Translations under genes and position numbers: made by a program
Origin: Bacillota bacterium
Lineage (GTDB): Bacteria; Bacillota; Clostridia; Acetivibrionales; DTU013
Length of the DNA stretch: 64,000 bases
NCBI GenBank assembly: GCA_023435745.1
Contig: JAEZMD010000026.1
Span: forward strand, 62,001-126,000
Direction of reading: 5' to 3'
Part shown: positions 9,046 through 17,257 of the stretch, in pieces
How the letters are laid out: each line of letters begins with the position of its first letter
Position numbering within the stretch: the stretch's first letter is position 1
Notes under the pieces: generated by a model
What the model was told of the DNA's origin: nothing
The model's database searches: none
Seen by the model: the letters and a program-made list of their open reading frames with translations, nothing else

Positions 9046-9145
9046 ATATATTTACACCCGATGCGGGTATCCATATAATGGAATTGGTGTGTTTGATCAC
9101 ATATATCATAGCATACCCGAAAAAAAAGATAAAGGGTGGGCTGCC

Positions 9146-10111
9146 ATGCTCGAGGAGTATTTACTGATCGCTTCCGGTATATCAATCCTATTGTTGCTGG
9201 CTGGTTTTACAGTTCTTTTTTACCTTCGCAGACAATCCATTATGAACGAAAAAAAATTATCGGAGCAGATTAATGCTCTTCAAAAATGTATAGAAAAAAA
9301 CAACGATTTTTTTACCAATATAGCCCATGAACTGAAAACTCCCCTGAGTGTGGTCATCGGCGCCGTGCAGCTACTGGAGCTGAACACATGTCACAGAGGT
9401 GTCGGGGAGAAGGATCAGGAGCCGGATAAAGCCGAAAGCAGACTGGAAAGAAACATAAGGGTCATAAAGTGCAACTGCTTTAGGATGCTTCGACTCACTC
9501 ATAATCTATTGGACGTTGCAAGGGCACAGGCCGGTTACCAAATGCTCAAGCCGGTCAATTGCGATCTGGATCTGCTGCTGGAGGAAATCGTTCTGTCTGT
9601 AAAACCCTACGCAGAAGAAAGACAACTGGAGCTGCACTACAATCCTTCCCCAAGAAAAATCGTCCTTGCTGTCGATATGGAAAAAATAGAACGTATCATA
9701 TTAAATCTGTTATCCAATGCCATCAAGTTTACAAAACCGGGAGGCTCCATCTGTGTCACCTCCTATCCATCCAGGGGCAGGGCTTTCATCTGTGTGCGCG
9801 ACTCAGGCGTCGGTATTCCTTTGGAAAAGCAAAAAGAGATATTCGAACGATTCAGGCAGGCAGGCCACTCGCCCGACATAGAGTTGAAGGGAAGCGGAAT
9901 TGGCCTCTCACTGGTAAGAACCTTTGTGGATCTTCATAAAGGAAACATTACTGTCAAAAGCGAGTTGGGCAAAGGCGCCGAATTCATCATAGACCTGCCA
10001 ATACGGCTCGTTAGTGCAGAAGTAGAGATGCCTTCAGCAGGCGAATTAAGCAATGGCATCACAGAAGCCGCAAAGCTTGAGTTTTCAGCCTTCAACACGC
10101 TGACGACCTGA
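9146..10111 (+). CDS. Membrane sensor histidine kinase (HisKA type), orphan
   Basis: A 321-residue kinase. One membrane helix (about residues 7-27) is followed by a short coiled coil, the HisKA phosphorylation site NIAHELKTPLSVV, and an HATPase domain with NLLSNAIKFTKP, VRDSGVGIP, IFERFRQ and GSGIGLSLVRTFVDLH. There is almost no extracytoplasmic sensor, so it probably senses the membrane or a partner. A GTG at 9089 is in frame, but AAAGGGTGG precedes ATG 9146, which gives a normal membrane anchor start. No response regulator is adjacent. The last 50 residues (from about 275) are a polar tail with no known domain. Confidence 0.9.
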   Translation: MLEEYLLIASGISILLLLAGFTVLFYLRRQSIMNEKKLSEQINALQKCIEKNNDFFTNIAHELKTPLSVVIGAVQLLELNTCHRGVGEKDQEPDKAESRLERNIRVIKCNCFRMLRLTHNLLDVARAQAGYQMLKPVNCDLDLLLEEIVLSVKPYAEERQLELHYNPSPRKIVLAVDMEKIERIILNLLSNAIKFTKPGGSICVTSYPSRGRAFICVRDSGVGIPLEKQKEIFERFRQAGHSPDIELKGSGIGLSLVRTFVDLHKGNITVKSELGKGAEFIIDLPIRLVSAEVEMPSAGELSNGITEAAKLEFSAFNTLTT

Positions 10112-10132
10112 GCGGCTCCCGCTCCGTCAGCG
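10098..10132. terminator. Long hairpin spanning both stop codons of two convergent genes
   Basis: CGCTGACG (10098-10105) pairs with CGTCAGCG (10125-10132), and GAGCGG (10110-10115) with CCGCTC (10119-10124), with a 3-base loop and one 4-base bulge. The TGA of the kinase (10109-10111) and the stop of the convergent CoA-binding gene (10127-10129) both lie in it. There is no T-run, so it may block or protect both transcripts rather than act as a classic terminator. Confidence 0.5.
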
Positions 10133-10501
10133 CAAAGCAACCAGTACACAGGCCAGAACATACGTCAACTCTTTGGATGCTGCAAATTCAAGGAGCTCAT
10201 CATCATAGGTTCCCGGCTGGAACCAGATGTTTTTGATACCAAGCTGAGCGGCTTCCTCCAGAATCGGCCTGCCCCTCTTTGGCGAAACGACCATGTCAAT
10301 GACATCCGGCTTTTCAGGGATCGAACTCAAATCCTTGTAGCAAGGAGTCCCTTCCAGCGTCTCATATTTAGGATTGACGGGATATACCGTATAGCCGCGT
10401 GAAATAAGCTTGCGTAAAATCCTGTTACCAAATTTTTCGGGATCTTCATTTGCGCCAACTACCGCCCAGCGCTTTTTTTCCAGCATTTGCTCTTCAAGCA
10501 T
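10127..10501 (-). CDS. CoA-binding domain protein (YccU-like)
   Basis: A 124-residue Rossmann-fold protein of the succinyl-CoA-synthetase-like CoA-binding domain family. Seen: WAVVGANEDPEKFGNRI at the nucleotide/CoA loop, YPVNPKYETLEG, and NIWFQPGTYDDELL. Family members bind CoA; the cellular job is not settled. It follows yigZ by four bases, so the two form a small operon. Confidence 0.85.
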   Translation of the reverse strand: MLEEQMLEKKRWAVVGANEDPEKFGNRILRKLISRGYTVYPVNPKYETLEGTPCYKDLSSIPEKPDVIDMVVSPKRGRPILEEAAQLGIKNIWFQPGTYDDELLEFAASKELTYVLACVLVALR

Positions 10502-10505
10502 GGGG

Positions 10506-11138
10506 TCACACTCCTTCCGTTATGTATGTCTTATCACCCGCATCAATCAGCGCTTGCGCATTTGTAGCCTCGGTAATCAGTGCGCGGAATTCATCGAACT
10601 CATCTATTGGTATGTATAAAGTCAAATCCACATCCTGCGCATATACCGTATCCTTGATCCTGTACCCTTTGGATGCTGTCAGTGCCTGTACCTTTCCAAG
10701 CAGCGAGTAATCCATACTGATATGCGCTTCTAGGCACAGCCTCCTTCTGACGATTCCGGCCGCTTCGATCCCAAGCGAAGCGCTCTTCCCGTACGCTCTG
10801 ACCAATCCGGCTGCTCCCAGCTTTATCCCGCCGAAATACCTGGTAACGACGACTGCGACATCCTGCACGCCGAGCTTCTTTATCGTCTCCAATACCGGCA
10901 TGCCGGCGGTTCCCGAGGGTTCGCCGTCATCGCTGAACTTTTGTAATTCATGATTACCACATATATAGTATGCGTAAACATTATGCGATGCATTCCAGTA
11001 CCTGGTTTTCAGGCCGTTTACGAAATCATGCGCCTCTTCTTCCGAGGTCACAGACTTTACGGTTGCGATGAACCTGGACTTTTTCTCTTCAAGCTCTGCG
11101 GCCGCTTCGCCTGAGACCGTCAAGTAATCCTTACGCAT
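10506..11138 (-). CDS. yigZ: YigZ/IMPACT family protein
   Basis: A 210-residue member of the UPF0029/IMPACT family. Residues 1-125 hold the conserved core: KKSRFIATVKSV, SHNVYAYYI, FSDDGEPSGTAGMPVLE, and VVVTRYFGGIKLGAAGLVRAY. The C-terminal 75 residues match the family's ferredoxin-like second domain. Role in bacteria is uncertain; the eukaryotic relative regulates Gcn2. Length is usual. Confidence 0.92.
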   Translation of the reverse strand: MRKDYLTVSGEAAAELEEKKSRFIATVKSVTSEEEAHDFVNGLKTRYWNASHNVYAYYICGNHELQKFSDDGEPSGTAGMPVLETIKKLGVQDVAVVVTRYFGGIKLGAAGLVRAYGKSASLGIEAAGIVRRRLCLEAHISMDYSLLGKVQALTASKGYRIKDTVYAQDVDLTLYIPIDEFDEFRALITEATNAQALIDAGDKTYITEGV

Positions 11139-11152
11139 AAATACCTCTGATA

Positions 11153-11192
11153 AAAATAAATGATAGCAGCTAATCCTGTTATCATTTATTTT
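11153..11192. terminator. AT-rich 13-bp hairpin between the Nudix-like gene and yigZ
   Basis: AAAATAAATGATA (11153-11165) and TATCATTTATTTT (11180-11192) are perfect inverted repeats with a 14-base loop. On the minus strand the second arm runs into a T-rich tail, so it could end the Nudix-like transcript before yigZ. Its low GC makes terminator strength doubtful. Confidence 0.4.
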
Positions 11193-11238
11193 GCAATAAT
11201 TAATTAATAATTTCGATACTGTTGTTCCGTATTATATC

Positions 11239-11664
11239 CTAAACGGCTACCGAAGTAATTTCCTTGTACATTCTGTATGATAAATTCAAAAGAGCCTTAT
11301 CCTGGCTATAAGTCACCAGTTTCATGGCCTCCTCAACTTCAAAATACCCCGCATCCATAAATTTTTCCTGATCATTGACTTTGTAATAAAGATTGTTTGA
11401 CTTCATGATGTACCAAATAATTTTATTGCAGACCGGTTTCTGACGTGTTACGGAAAAGAACTCATAGTTGGTATGCCCTGCTGTAGAAATGATCTCCGAC
11501 GCTATGTCGCCTTCTTCTTTGACTCTCCTGAGTGCAACTTCGTTCGGCAATTCGCCGCTTCGTACTACACCCTTAGGAAAAACCCATTCATCCTTCTCAT
11601 TCCTCAGGATAAACACCTTACTCCCGCAGAAGACTATGCCCCCTGCGCAGTTTCTGACTAACAT
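11239..11664 (-). CDS. Nudix-fold protein with an altered Nudix box
   Basis: A 141-residue Nudix-fold protein. The Nudix box region reads G-VVRSG-E-LPNEVAL-RRVKEEGDI. Against the consensus GX5EX7REUXEEXGU, the Glu after Arg is replaced by Arg and the final Gly by Asp; in MutT-type enzymes that Glu is a catalytic/metal residue. So hydrolase activity may be weak or lost. A GTG at 11685 is in frame, but AAAGGAAGG lies before ATG 11664. It is divergent from the REC-GGDEF gene, with a 299-base AT-rich gap (11665-11963) in which I see no further gene. Confidence 0.75.
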   Translation of the reverse strand: MLVRNCAGGIVFCGSKVFILRNEKDEWVFPKGVVRSGELPNEVALRRVKEEGDIASEIISTAGHTNYEFFSVTRQKPVCNKIIWYIMKSNNLYYKVNDQEKFMDAGYFEVEEAMKLVTYSQDKALLNLSYRMYKEITSVAV

Positions 11665-11963
11665 ATAAAGGTCCCTTCCTTTCACCCGGACGTTCCAAAA
11701 ACCGCATGAAACGTTGCCGTTATTTTAATATTATGATACTGTATCCTCCAATTTTATTCAACTTTCATAAATGTTCAGGAGATATTTTTTTTACAGTTTA
11801 TTAACACTATTATAACAAAAGGAAGGTTTCTCGTTCTATTCCTGTTAAAATCCTTTTTAATCCAATTTTTGGTCCTCTTTACCGGTGATATAGTTGCGAT
11901 TAACCTTTTTAAAGAAAATGACGATATAAAAGTATAGCTGTATCTTTCGGAGGGGTGTCTGCC

Positions 11964-12890
11964 ATGGATGGCACAGTTTTGATAATGGATTATTCAGCAT
12001 ATGAGCGGCAGAAGATCCGCCATATCATAGAGAAAACAGGCCGCTTTGACATCATCGAGGTTGGAGATATCAAGCAATTCAGACTTCTGGATCTCAACAT
12101 CGATGACCTGAGGCTGGTTGTTATGGATCTGGCATTTCCCAGAGAAACCGACGGTTTTGTCGCACTCGATATGATCAGGACTTCAGTAGGCGGAAGTGTG
12201 CCTGTTATTATTGTGGCTCAGTCTGAAAGGCCGGAACCAAGACAGGAGGCTTTGAAATACTCCGTAAACGATTATATTGTGAAGCCCTACCAGGTAAAAA
12301 GGCTTGAAAGCTCCATCAGGAGTTTCCTCCCGACAGAGAAGGAATTCTTTTATGATACACACAGCATTCAAAATATCACTATGTCGTTTGACAGTTATAT
12401 GGAGCGGGAAATTAAGTTCTCAAATCGCGCAGGCATATCGTTATCTCTGATCCTGATTACCACTCTTCAATTGAGTTCACAAACTCAGAGCGGGGAAAGT
12501 ATCACTGACGATTATAAGGCTTCGGTTTTTTCAGTTGCGGCAAAGAAAGCCAGAGACGCTCTTCGGGCAACAGATACGATTGTTTTGAACCAGAACCGGG
12601 ATATACTCATAATCCTCCCTTGTACTGACGCAGCAGGGACACAGCTGGTATCCGAGAAAATTAAGGAAAGCATGGACTCTGAATTCAGAAAAATGAAAAT
12701 TGACCGCAATGAATACATCTACCCTGTTCATGTAACCTTTCCGGAGGACGGAAGCAGCTTTCAGATGCTTATGCAGAAAGCTTTCAAACGAATCGCCGAC
12801 AAGGAAATGCTGGAAAAAATCGTTTCCATTCCCTCAGACACCAGAAGATATGCCGATAAAAGCTATAACAGATATCGCAGATGGTTGTAG
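11964..12890 (+). CDS. Receiver domain plus degenerate GGDEF-like domain
   Basis: A 308-residue protein. Residues 1-122 resemble a receiver: VLIMDYS (one acidic residue of the usual pair lost), the putative phospho-acceptor Asp in VVMDLAFP, and the Lys of VKPYQV. Residues about 135-290 look like a GGDEF fold: a helix pair, then LRATDTIVLNQNRDILIILP, in which the GG[D/E]EF loop has become NQNRD, so cyclase activity is very unlikely. It may act as a scaffold or c-di-GMP/nucleotide effector. GGAGGGG precedes ATG 11964 by eight bases; GTG 11955 overlaps that site. Confidence 0.7.
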   Translation: MDGTVLIMDYSAYERQKIRHIIEKTGRFDIIEVGDIKQFRLLDLNIDDLRLVVMDLAFPRETDGFVALDMIRTSVGGSVPVIIVAQSERPEPRQEALKYSVNDYIVKPYQVKRLESSIRSFLPTEKEFFYDTHSIQNITMSFDSYMEREIKFSNRAGISLSLILITTLQLSSQTQSGESITDDYKASVFSVAAKKARDALRATDTIVLNQNRDILIILPCTDAAGTQLVSEKIKESMDSEFRKMKIDRNEYIYPVHVTFPEDGSSFQMLMQKAFKRIADKEMLEKIVSIPSDTRRYADKSYNRYRRWL

Positions 12891-13216
12891 TCCACTTTAT
12901 ATAAATCGCAGACGGCTTCATCGATTTCCCGACGTAGCCGTTCTTTTTTATCGCCGCCCCCGCTCTGTTCGTGCAATTGCAGCAGGGATCCCGCCTTTTT
13001 TGCGATCCATGCCCGGGTACTTTCACCGGCAGCAACAAGCGGCAATTGTTCAAGAATGGATTTATTAATGGCAAGATAGCCTCCTGCGAGATGCCTCTCC
13101 TTGTGCGCTTCCCTCATATACCGGTCCATGAACAGGCTGTTGAGCAACGCGAGCAAATATAGCGGATCAAACCCGGCATAATCATAAATAGCATAAGTCC
13201 CGACCCCTATTGCCAA
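12863..13216 (-). pseudogene. C-terminal remnant of a restriction-modification methyltransferase (TaqI-like specificity domain)
   Basis: About 117 codons that resemble the last part of type IIG/Eco57I-like methyltransferases: YLLALLNSLFMDRYMR, then GGYLAINKSILEQLPL, then an amphipathic tail ending in YLL. The reading frame stays open upstream past TTG 13216 into the 3' end of the dUTPase gene (different frame) without a good start codon or ribosome site, and no catalytic domain is present. The 3' end overlaps the convergent REC-GGDEF gene by 28 bases. I read it as a truncated leftover. A small stand-alone protein cannot be excluded. Confidence 0.5.
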
Positions 13217-13263
13217 AGGCTCCGGACTCGGACCCCTCTCCTTTACCGGACAGTCTTCCCGAT

Positions 13264-13920
13264 TTACCCCCGGCCTGTATGTCCAAAGCCGCCGCCTCTG
13301 TCCACGCCTATTTCACGCGGGTCAGGGTGGGGAATGAAGTTAGCTCTCTTATACTCGCAGAAGACCATTTGAGCAATTCTTTCACCTTTTTTTATGTATA
13401 TTGTGCCATAGGGATTTCCCAGATCGTCGATATATATCTTTTGCTCCAGAATCTGCGGCGAGCTTTGCCCACGACCAGCCCCGGACGCATGGGCGAGCAG
13501 CGAGCTTTGCTCGCGACCAGCCCAGGACAGATACTCGGACAGGCTGATCTCTTTATAGCTTTGGCTCAGCTCCTCCAGAAGCTGCGGCCTTTGGAGGATC
13601 TGCCAGGGAAGGTTGGCAATATTATATGTATTCTGCATAAGGACCCCTACCGTATCACGATAATCACTATCAATGGTTCCCGGTCCATTGGGAATGCGAA
13701 GCTCTGTTTTGAGCGACAAACCGCTTCGTGGTCTGATCTGCGCTTCAAACTCGGCGCCTATTGCCATGCTGAAATCGAGCGGCATGATTTTCGTCTCACC
13801 GGGTCTGATCGCCATATCCACAGTAGCATACAGATCACAGCCAGCCGCATGGCTGGAAGCATATTGCGGGATTTTACCCTCACCTTCGACCTTAATATAC
13901 ACATCAATTGTATTTCTCAT
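13264..13920 (-). CDS. dut: dUTPase with a repeat-derived insertion
   Basis: Hydrolyses dUTP to dUMP, keeping uracil out of DNA. All five trimeric dUTPase motifs are seen: AAGCDLYATVD (I), RPRSGLSLK (II), GTIDSDYRDTVGVLMQN (III), KKGERIAQMVF (IV) and RGGGFGHTGRG (V). The protein is 218 residues against about 145 for a minimal enzyme. Part of the extra length between motifs III and IV (NIANLPWQILQR... and IYIDDLGNPYGTIYI) fits a clostridial subgroup. Within it, about 25 residues (SWAGREQSSLLAHASG plus GAGRGQSSPQ) are encoded by a dispersed palindromic element at 13458-13526. It follows the U32 peptidase gene by 20 bases. Confidence 0.92.
   Translation of the reverse strand: MRNTIDVYIKVEGEGKIPQYASSHAAGCDLYATVDMAIRPGETKIMPLDFSMAIGAEFEAQIRPRSGLSLKTELRIPNGPGTIDSDYRDTVGVLMQNTYNIANLPWQILQRPQLLEELSQSYKEISLSEYLSWAGREQSSLLAHASGAGRGQSSPQILEQKIYIDDLGNPYGTIYIKKGERIAQMVFCEYKRANFIPHPDPREIGVDRGGGFGHTGRG
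13458..13526 (-). repeat. Dispersed hairpin element, copy A plus a degenerate tandem half copy, inside dUTPase
   Basis: The full copy is 13483-13526. Read on the minus strand it is outer arm GGGC, loop strand, inner stem CGAGC-AAA-GCTCG, loop strand, outer arm GCCC, then ATGCGTCC. The adjoining 13458-13482 is a decayed copy of the GGGCTGGTCG half. It has no stop codon in the dUTPase frame. Related copies are at 50863-50905, 50953-50996 and 61045-61088. Confidence 0.75.
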
Positions 13921-13940
13921 CTGCTCCGTTATTTCCCTCC

Positions 13941-16580
13941 TTACACACCTCTGTAATAATGTCCTTTCGTGAAGCCGCCGGCCCTTATACGTTCCACAAG
14001 ACTGCCATGGGCTGCTATTTCACGGCTGTCACCTGTTGCCGCCGCTCTGAACAGCTGCACCAGTTCTTTAATATCCTCCGGCCGCTCATCCAGAATATAT
14101 AACCTGAAGATATCAATTCCGGCTTTTCTGAGACTGTTTATCCCATCAGGCACAAAAAGCACGGCGGAATTCAAAATAGTACTCCTGCAATCAACTCTAT
14201 CGCATAATACGGGGAATTCGATCCCACGCCTGTCCTTCAGCAGGTATTCCCCTTCTCTGCAACAGCCGCTGCACTTTGAAGAGGCCTTATATCCGCCGGC
14301 GGTACAGCCCACAGGACAATACTCGCTGATCATGAGCGGCAGCCTGCCGTATACCGCAGCTTCCAAAGCCGGACGGGACAAAAGGGAGGAAGACAGCTCA
14401 CGGATCTGCTGTAAAGTCATTTCCAAAGAAAGAGCAGTACTCTCCAGACCAAGCTTCGACGCTTTCCGCACGGATAAGGCGTTGAACAGGTTCATTGAAA
14501 TATCTCCCGCCAACCGCAAACCACTATCCGCAAATCCGGTAAATGTACCGATGTTCCCTGCGAGAATTCCATCGAAGCCTGAATCTTCAGATACCCCGGA
14601 TCTGCCGGATTCTCCTGTTCTTCCGGTCTTCCCGGCTTTGTTCAATTTCTCCAGAAACCGTTTAATCAGTTCTTCATAATTTCCCCTGGTGATGGAAGGA
14701 AGCCACCCAAATACCCGCGAGCCTTCCGTTCTCAGAGAGGATACCACATCACTGAAGCCGGGCTTTTCCAATGCCGCAAAAGGCAGATAAACCCTGTCTG
14801 CACCAAGACCTGAGAGGTTTGTATTCCGGTCCCATCTATAAAAGTAGACGGAAATTTCAGGACGGTCAGCCTTCGTCGGTTCTCTGCGGATATAACCTTG
14901 CCGCTCCGCCGATCCGGACTGTTGAAGTACCTGTTCGGACTGTTGAAGTACCAGATCGGGCTGTCTTAATGCTTCCTCGAGCCGCCCGGATATACCTGCG
15001 TCGCTGCGACCTCCCGCATATCTGTCCGCTCTGGCTTCCAACAGCCTGTCCAAAGCTTGTCTCCTTACTTCATTGATCTCACTGACAGGGATGGACAAAC
15101 CGCCCTCCATATCAACCTCCAGCCTACCGAAGACAAAGGGTGTCCCTCCTGTTTTATGCAGCTGTTCCTCCAGCCGTTCCGGCATCAAAGGCCTGTTTAC
15201 CGCCTTCTCTGCCAATACTGTCCCAGCGGCGGCGGCGCTGTGTCCGCTCTGATCCTCCACATTTAGCATCAGCGGATTTCCCTCTCTTAAGGATACCTGC
15301 CCCGTGATTTCGATTCGCCTGGTGTTCCTTCCTGAGAATGATTCGCGGGCGATCCTGTTCAGCCCAATGTCTGTCGTTTTATAGACACCGTCGCCGGGTG
15401 CGATCCTGCCCCGGATAGGACCGATCTGTACAAGATCACCCTTACCGGCGGACTTCAGCTCCTGTTTTCCTTTTCTGATAGCTGCGGCCGTTCCGCCCGG
15501 GCTGTCGGAACTGCCTGTCCAGACCTCGACCCCATCGCCAATGGAAAGGCTGTCCTCCAGCCTGATACTGATCATTTGCGAGCGGTTGTCATATGCCTGC
15601 GTTTTACCCAGATATATACCGCTGTTGTTTGGCTTCTCACAGCTCATCATATCGGCGCCGGTCTTCCCCTTCATATAGCCTTTGGAAAAACCGCCTCTGT
15701 TGAAAATCTGTAAAAGATCGCGCCTGTCCGCTGCATCTATTTCAGGCTGTCCCGGTTCTCCCCGGTTTATCCGCTCCATAGCAAGATTGATATATCTTCT
15801 ATAAATCCGCACCACTGTAGCAACATATTCCGGGCTCTTCATCCTGCCCTCAATTTTCAGAGAACTGATGCCCGAGGACAAAATATCCCCTATGAAATCC
15901 AAAGAGCATATATCCTTCGGGCTCAACAGATACCGGGTGTTCTGTGTGCTTCCCTGGCATGGTCCCACCAGTTGGTATGGCAACCTGCAGGGCTGCGCGC
16001 ATTTTCCCCGGTTCCCGCTCCTGCCGCCGATCATGCTGCTCATCAGGCATTGGCCCGAATAACATACGCACAGAGCTCCGTGGATGAACGCCTCCACCTC
16101 AAGACTGGTATGCCGCGCTATTTCCGACACTTCCTCCAGCGTCAGTTCTCTTGCAAGTACAACTCTTTTAAGACCCATTTCTTCAAGGACACGAGCCCCT
16201 GCAATATCATATACGGTCATCTGCGTACTGGCGTGGAGCGGCATGTCCGGCATTATATGGCGCAGCGCAGCAGCCAGTCCGAGATCCTGCACAATAATGC
16301 CGTCAATACCCGCGCTTCGGGCTTGTACGGCAAACCTGAGCGCCTGCTCCATCTCATAATCTGAGATCAGCGTATTCATTGTCAGATAAATGCTGACACC
16401 CCTTGCATGCGAATATTTCAGTTCCTCCCTCAGCACATCGATATCAAAGTTGTCCGCCTGTTGCCGGGCATTGAAAAGCTTTCCTCCCAGATATACGGCG
16501 TCAGCGCCGTTTTCCACAGCCGCGTGCAGGGCCTCCCGGCTTCCTGCCGGAGCCAGCAGTTCAATTTGTTTTTTCATCAT
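13941..16580 (-). CDS. U32 family peptidase / RlhA-like protein with DUF3656 region
   Basis: An 879-residue member of the U32 collagenase-like family. Some relatives (RlhA) are needed for 23S rRNA C2501 hydroxylation rather than proteolysis. Residues 1-200 hold the TIM-barrel core (LLAPAGSREALHAAVENGADAVYLGG) and the family signature EAFIHGALCVCYSGQCLMSS with GNRGKCAQPCRLPY, whose Cys residues probably bind a cluster or metal. The middle part (about 370-530) matches the accessory domain; a second Cys group (CPVGC...CSGCC, about 765-785) is near the end. The linker near 560-590 carries a short tandem repeat (VLQQSEQVLQQS). It precedes dut on the same strand. Confidence 0.9.
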   Translation of the reverse strand: MMKKQIELLAPAGSREALHAAVENGADAVYLGGKLFNARQQADNFDIDVLREELKYSHARGVSIYLTMNTLISDYEMEQALRFAVQARSAGIDGIIVQDLGLAAALRHIMPDMPLHASTQMTVYDIAGARVLEEMGLKRVVLARELTLEEVSEIARHTSLEVEAFIHGALCVCYSGQCLMSSMIGGRSGNRGKCAQPCRLPYQLVGPCQGSTQNTRYLLSPKDICSLDFIGDILSSGISSLKIEGRMKSPEYVATVVRIYRRYINLAMERINRGEPGQPEIDAADRRDLLQIFNRGGFSKGYMKGKTGADMMSCEKPNNSGIYLGKTQAYDNRSQMISIRLEDSLSIGDGVEVWTGSSDSPGGTAAAIRKGKQELKSAGKGDLVQIGPIRGRIAPGDGVYKTTDIGLNRIARESFSGRNTRRIEITGQVSLREGNPLMLNVEDQSGHSAAAAGTVLAEKAVNRPLMPERLEEQLHKTGGTPFVFGRLEVDMEGGLSIPVSEINEVRRQALDRLLEARADRYAGGRSDAGISGRLEEALRQPDLVLQQSEQVLQQSGSAERQGYIRREPTKADRPEISVYFYRWDRNTNLSGLGADRVYLPFAALEKPGFSDVVSSLRTEGSRVFGWLPSITRGNYEELIKRFLEKLNKAGKTGRTGESGRSGVSEDSGFDGILAGNIGTFTGFADSGLRLAGDISMNLFNALSVRKASKLGLESTALSLEMTLQQIRELSSSLLSRPALEAAVYGRLPLMISEYCPVGCTAGGYKASSKCSGCCREGEYLLKDRRGIEFPVLCDRVDCRSTILNSAVLFVPDGINSLRKAGIDIFRLYILDERPEDIKELVQLFRAAATGDSREIAAHGSLVERIRAGGFTKGHYYRGV

Positions 16581-16616
16581 TGCTCCATAGTTTACGCAGA
16601 TTCCAATTGTTTATTA

Positions 16617-16656
16617 ACAAAAAACCGCTCCGCAAAGAGCATCTCCCCGCGAAGCG
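16617..16656 (-). terminator. Rho-independent terminator after zapA
   Basis: On the minus strand CGCTTCGC pairs with GCGGAGCG (one G-T pair), 15-base loop, followed at once by a run of T (16618-16625). It lies between the zapA stop (16676) and the U32 start (16580). Confidence 0.65.
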
Positions 16657-16675
16657 ATCACATCGACATTATATG

Positions 16676-17086
16676 TTACTCTCTTACTTTTTCCGCCTTG
16701 TCTAGCGAATTGCGCACCTCGCCAAGCTCCGCCTCCCTTTTGGCCAACTCCAGCTTAAGGCTTGTATTCAGGCCATTCAATGTTGAATTTTCCTGCATCA
16801 GCCGCTGTCTGGTCTCTCTGAGACTTTCCAGCTCCTCAAGAGCCTTTTTCAGCTCTTTTTTCGTGTTGAGCTCGCTTTCGCGGCACTTGAACAAATCATC
16901 ACCAACATTAATAGCCGTAAGAACAGCAGCTAATGACGTGCTCAGCTTGTTGCTGACTCTCATGACATCCGTCATTTTTTTGTCGATATAGTGTCCGACT
17001 CTCTGAATGTACTCCTCCGGTTCCACTCCGACTATAGTATAATCCTTGCCAGCTATTCTCAGCTCCACCTTGTTTTTGGAAGTCAA
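16676..17086 (-). CDS. zapA: Cell division protein ZapA
   Basis: Binds FtsZ and stabilises the Z-ring. The 136-residue product has the ZapA core KNKVELRIAGKDYTIVGVEPEEYIQRVGHYID, split as KNKVELRIAGKDYTIVG and EPEEYIQRVGHYID, then ALTAINVGDDLF, then a long coiled coil (75-136), which is longer than in E. coli ZapA. I chose TTG 17086, giving a normal ZapA N-terminus and using AAAGGA upstream; ATG 17098 overlaps that site. Another in-frame codon lies at 17125. Confidence 0.85.
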   Translation of the reverse strand: MTSKNKVELRIAGKDYTIVGVEPEEYIQRVGHYIDKKMTDVMRVSNKLSTSLAAVLTAINVGDDLFKCRESELNTKKELKKALEELESLRETRQRLMQENSTLNGLNTSLKLELAKREAELGEVRNSLDKAEKVRE

Positions 17087-17135
17087 AGCAATCAGCATCC
17101 TTTCGGCAGCGCTCGTAAAGATCAAGCTTTTATAT

Positions 17136-17172
17136 CAGGACAGCCTGCGTTTGAGCCTTCGCAGGACTGTCC
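17136..17172. repeat. GC-rich hairpin between flotillin and zapA
   Basis: GGACAGCCTGCG and CGCAGGACTGTCC pair with a single bulged base and a 10-base loop. It lies about 50 bases upstream of zapA and 90 after the flotillin stop, without a T-run on the minus strand. It may be a leader hairpin or a processing site. Confidence 0.45.
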
Positions 17173-17257
17173 CATATCATTATACTATATTACGGCAAAA
17201 AAGCATATATTTTATCGTTTTTGATATTTTAATATCATTTTTTGCATTTTATGCATT

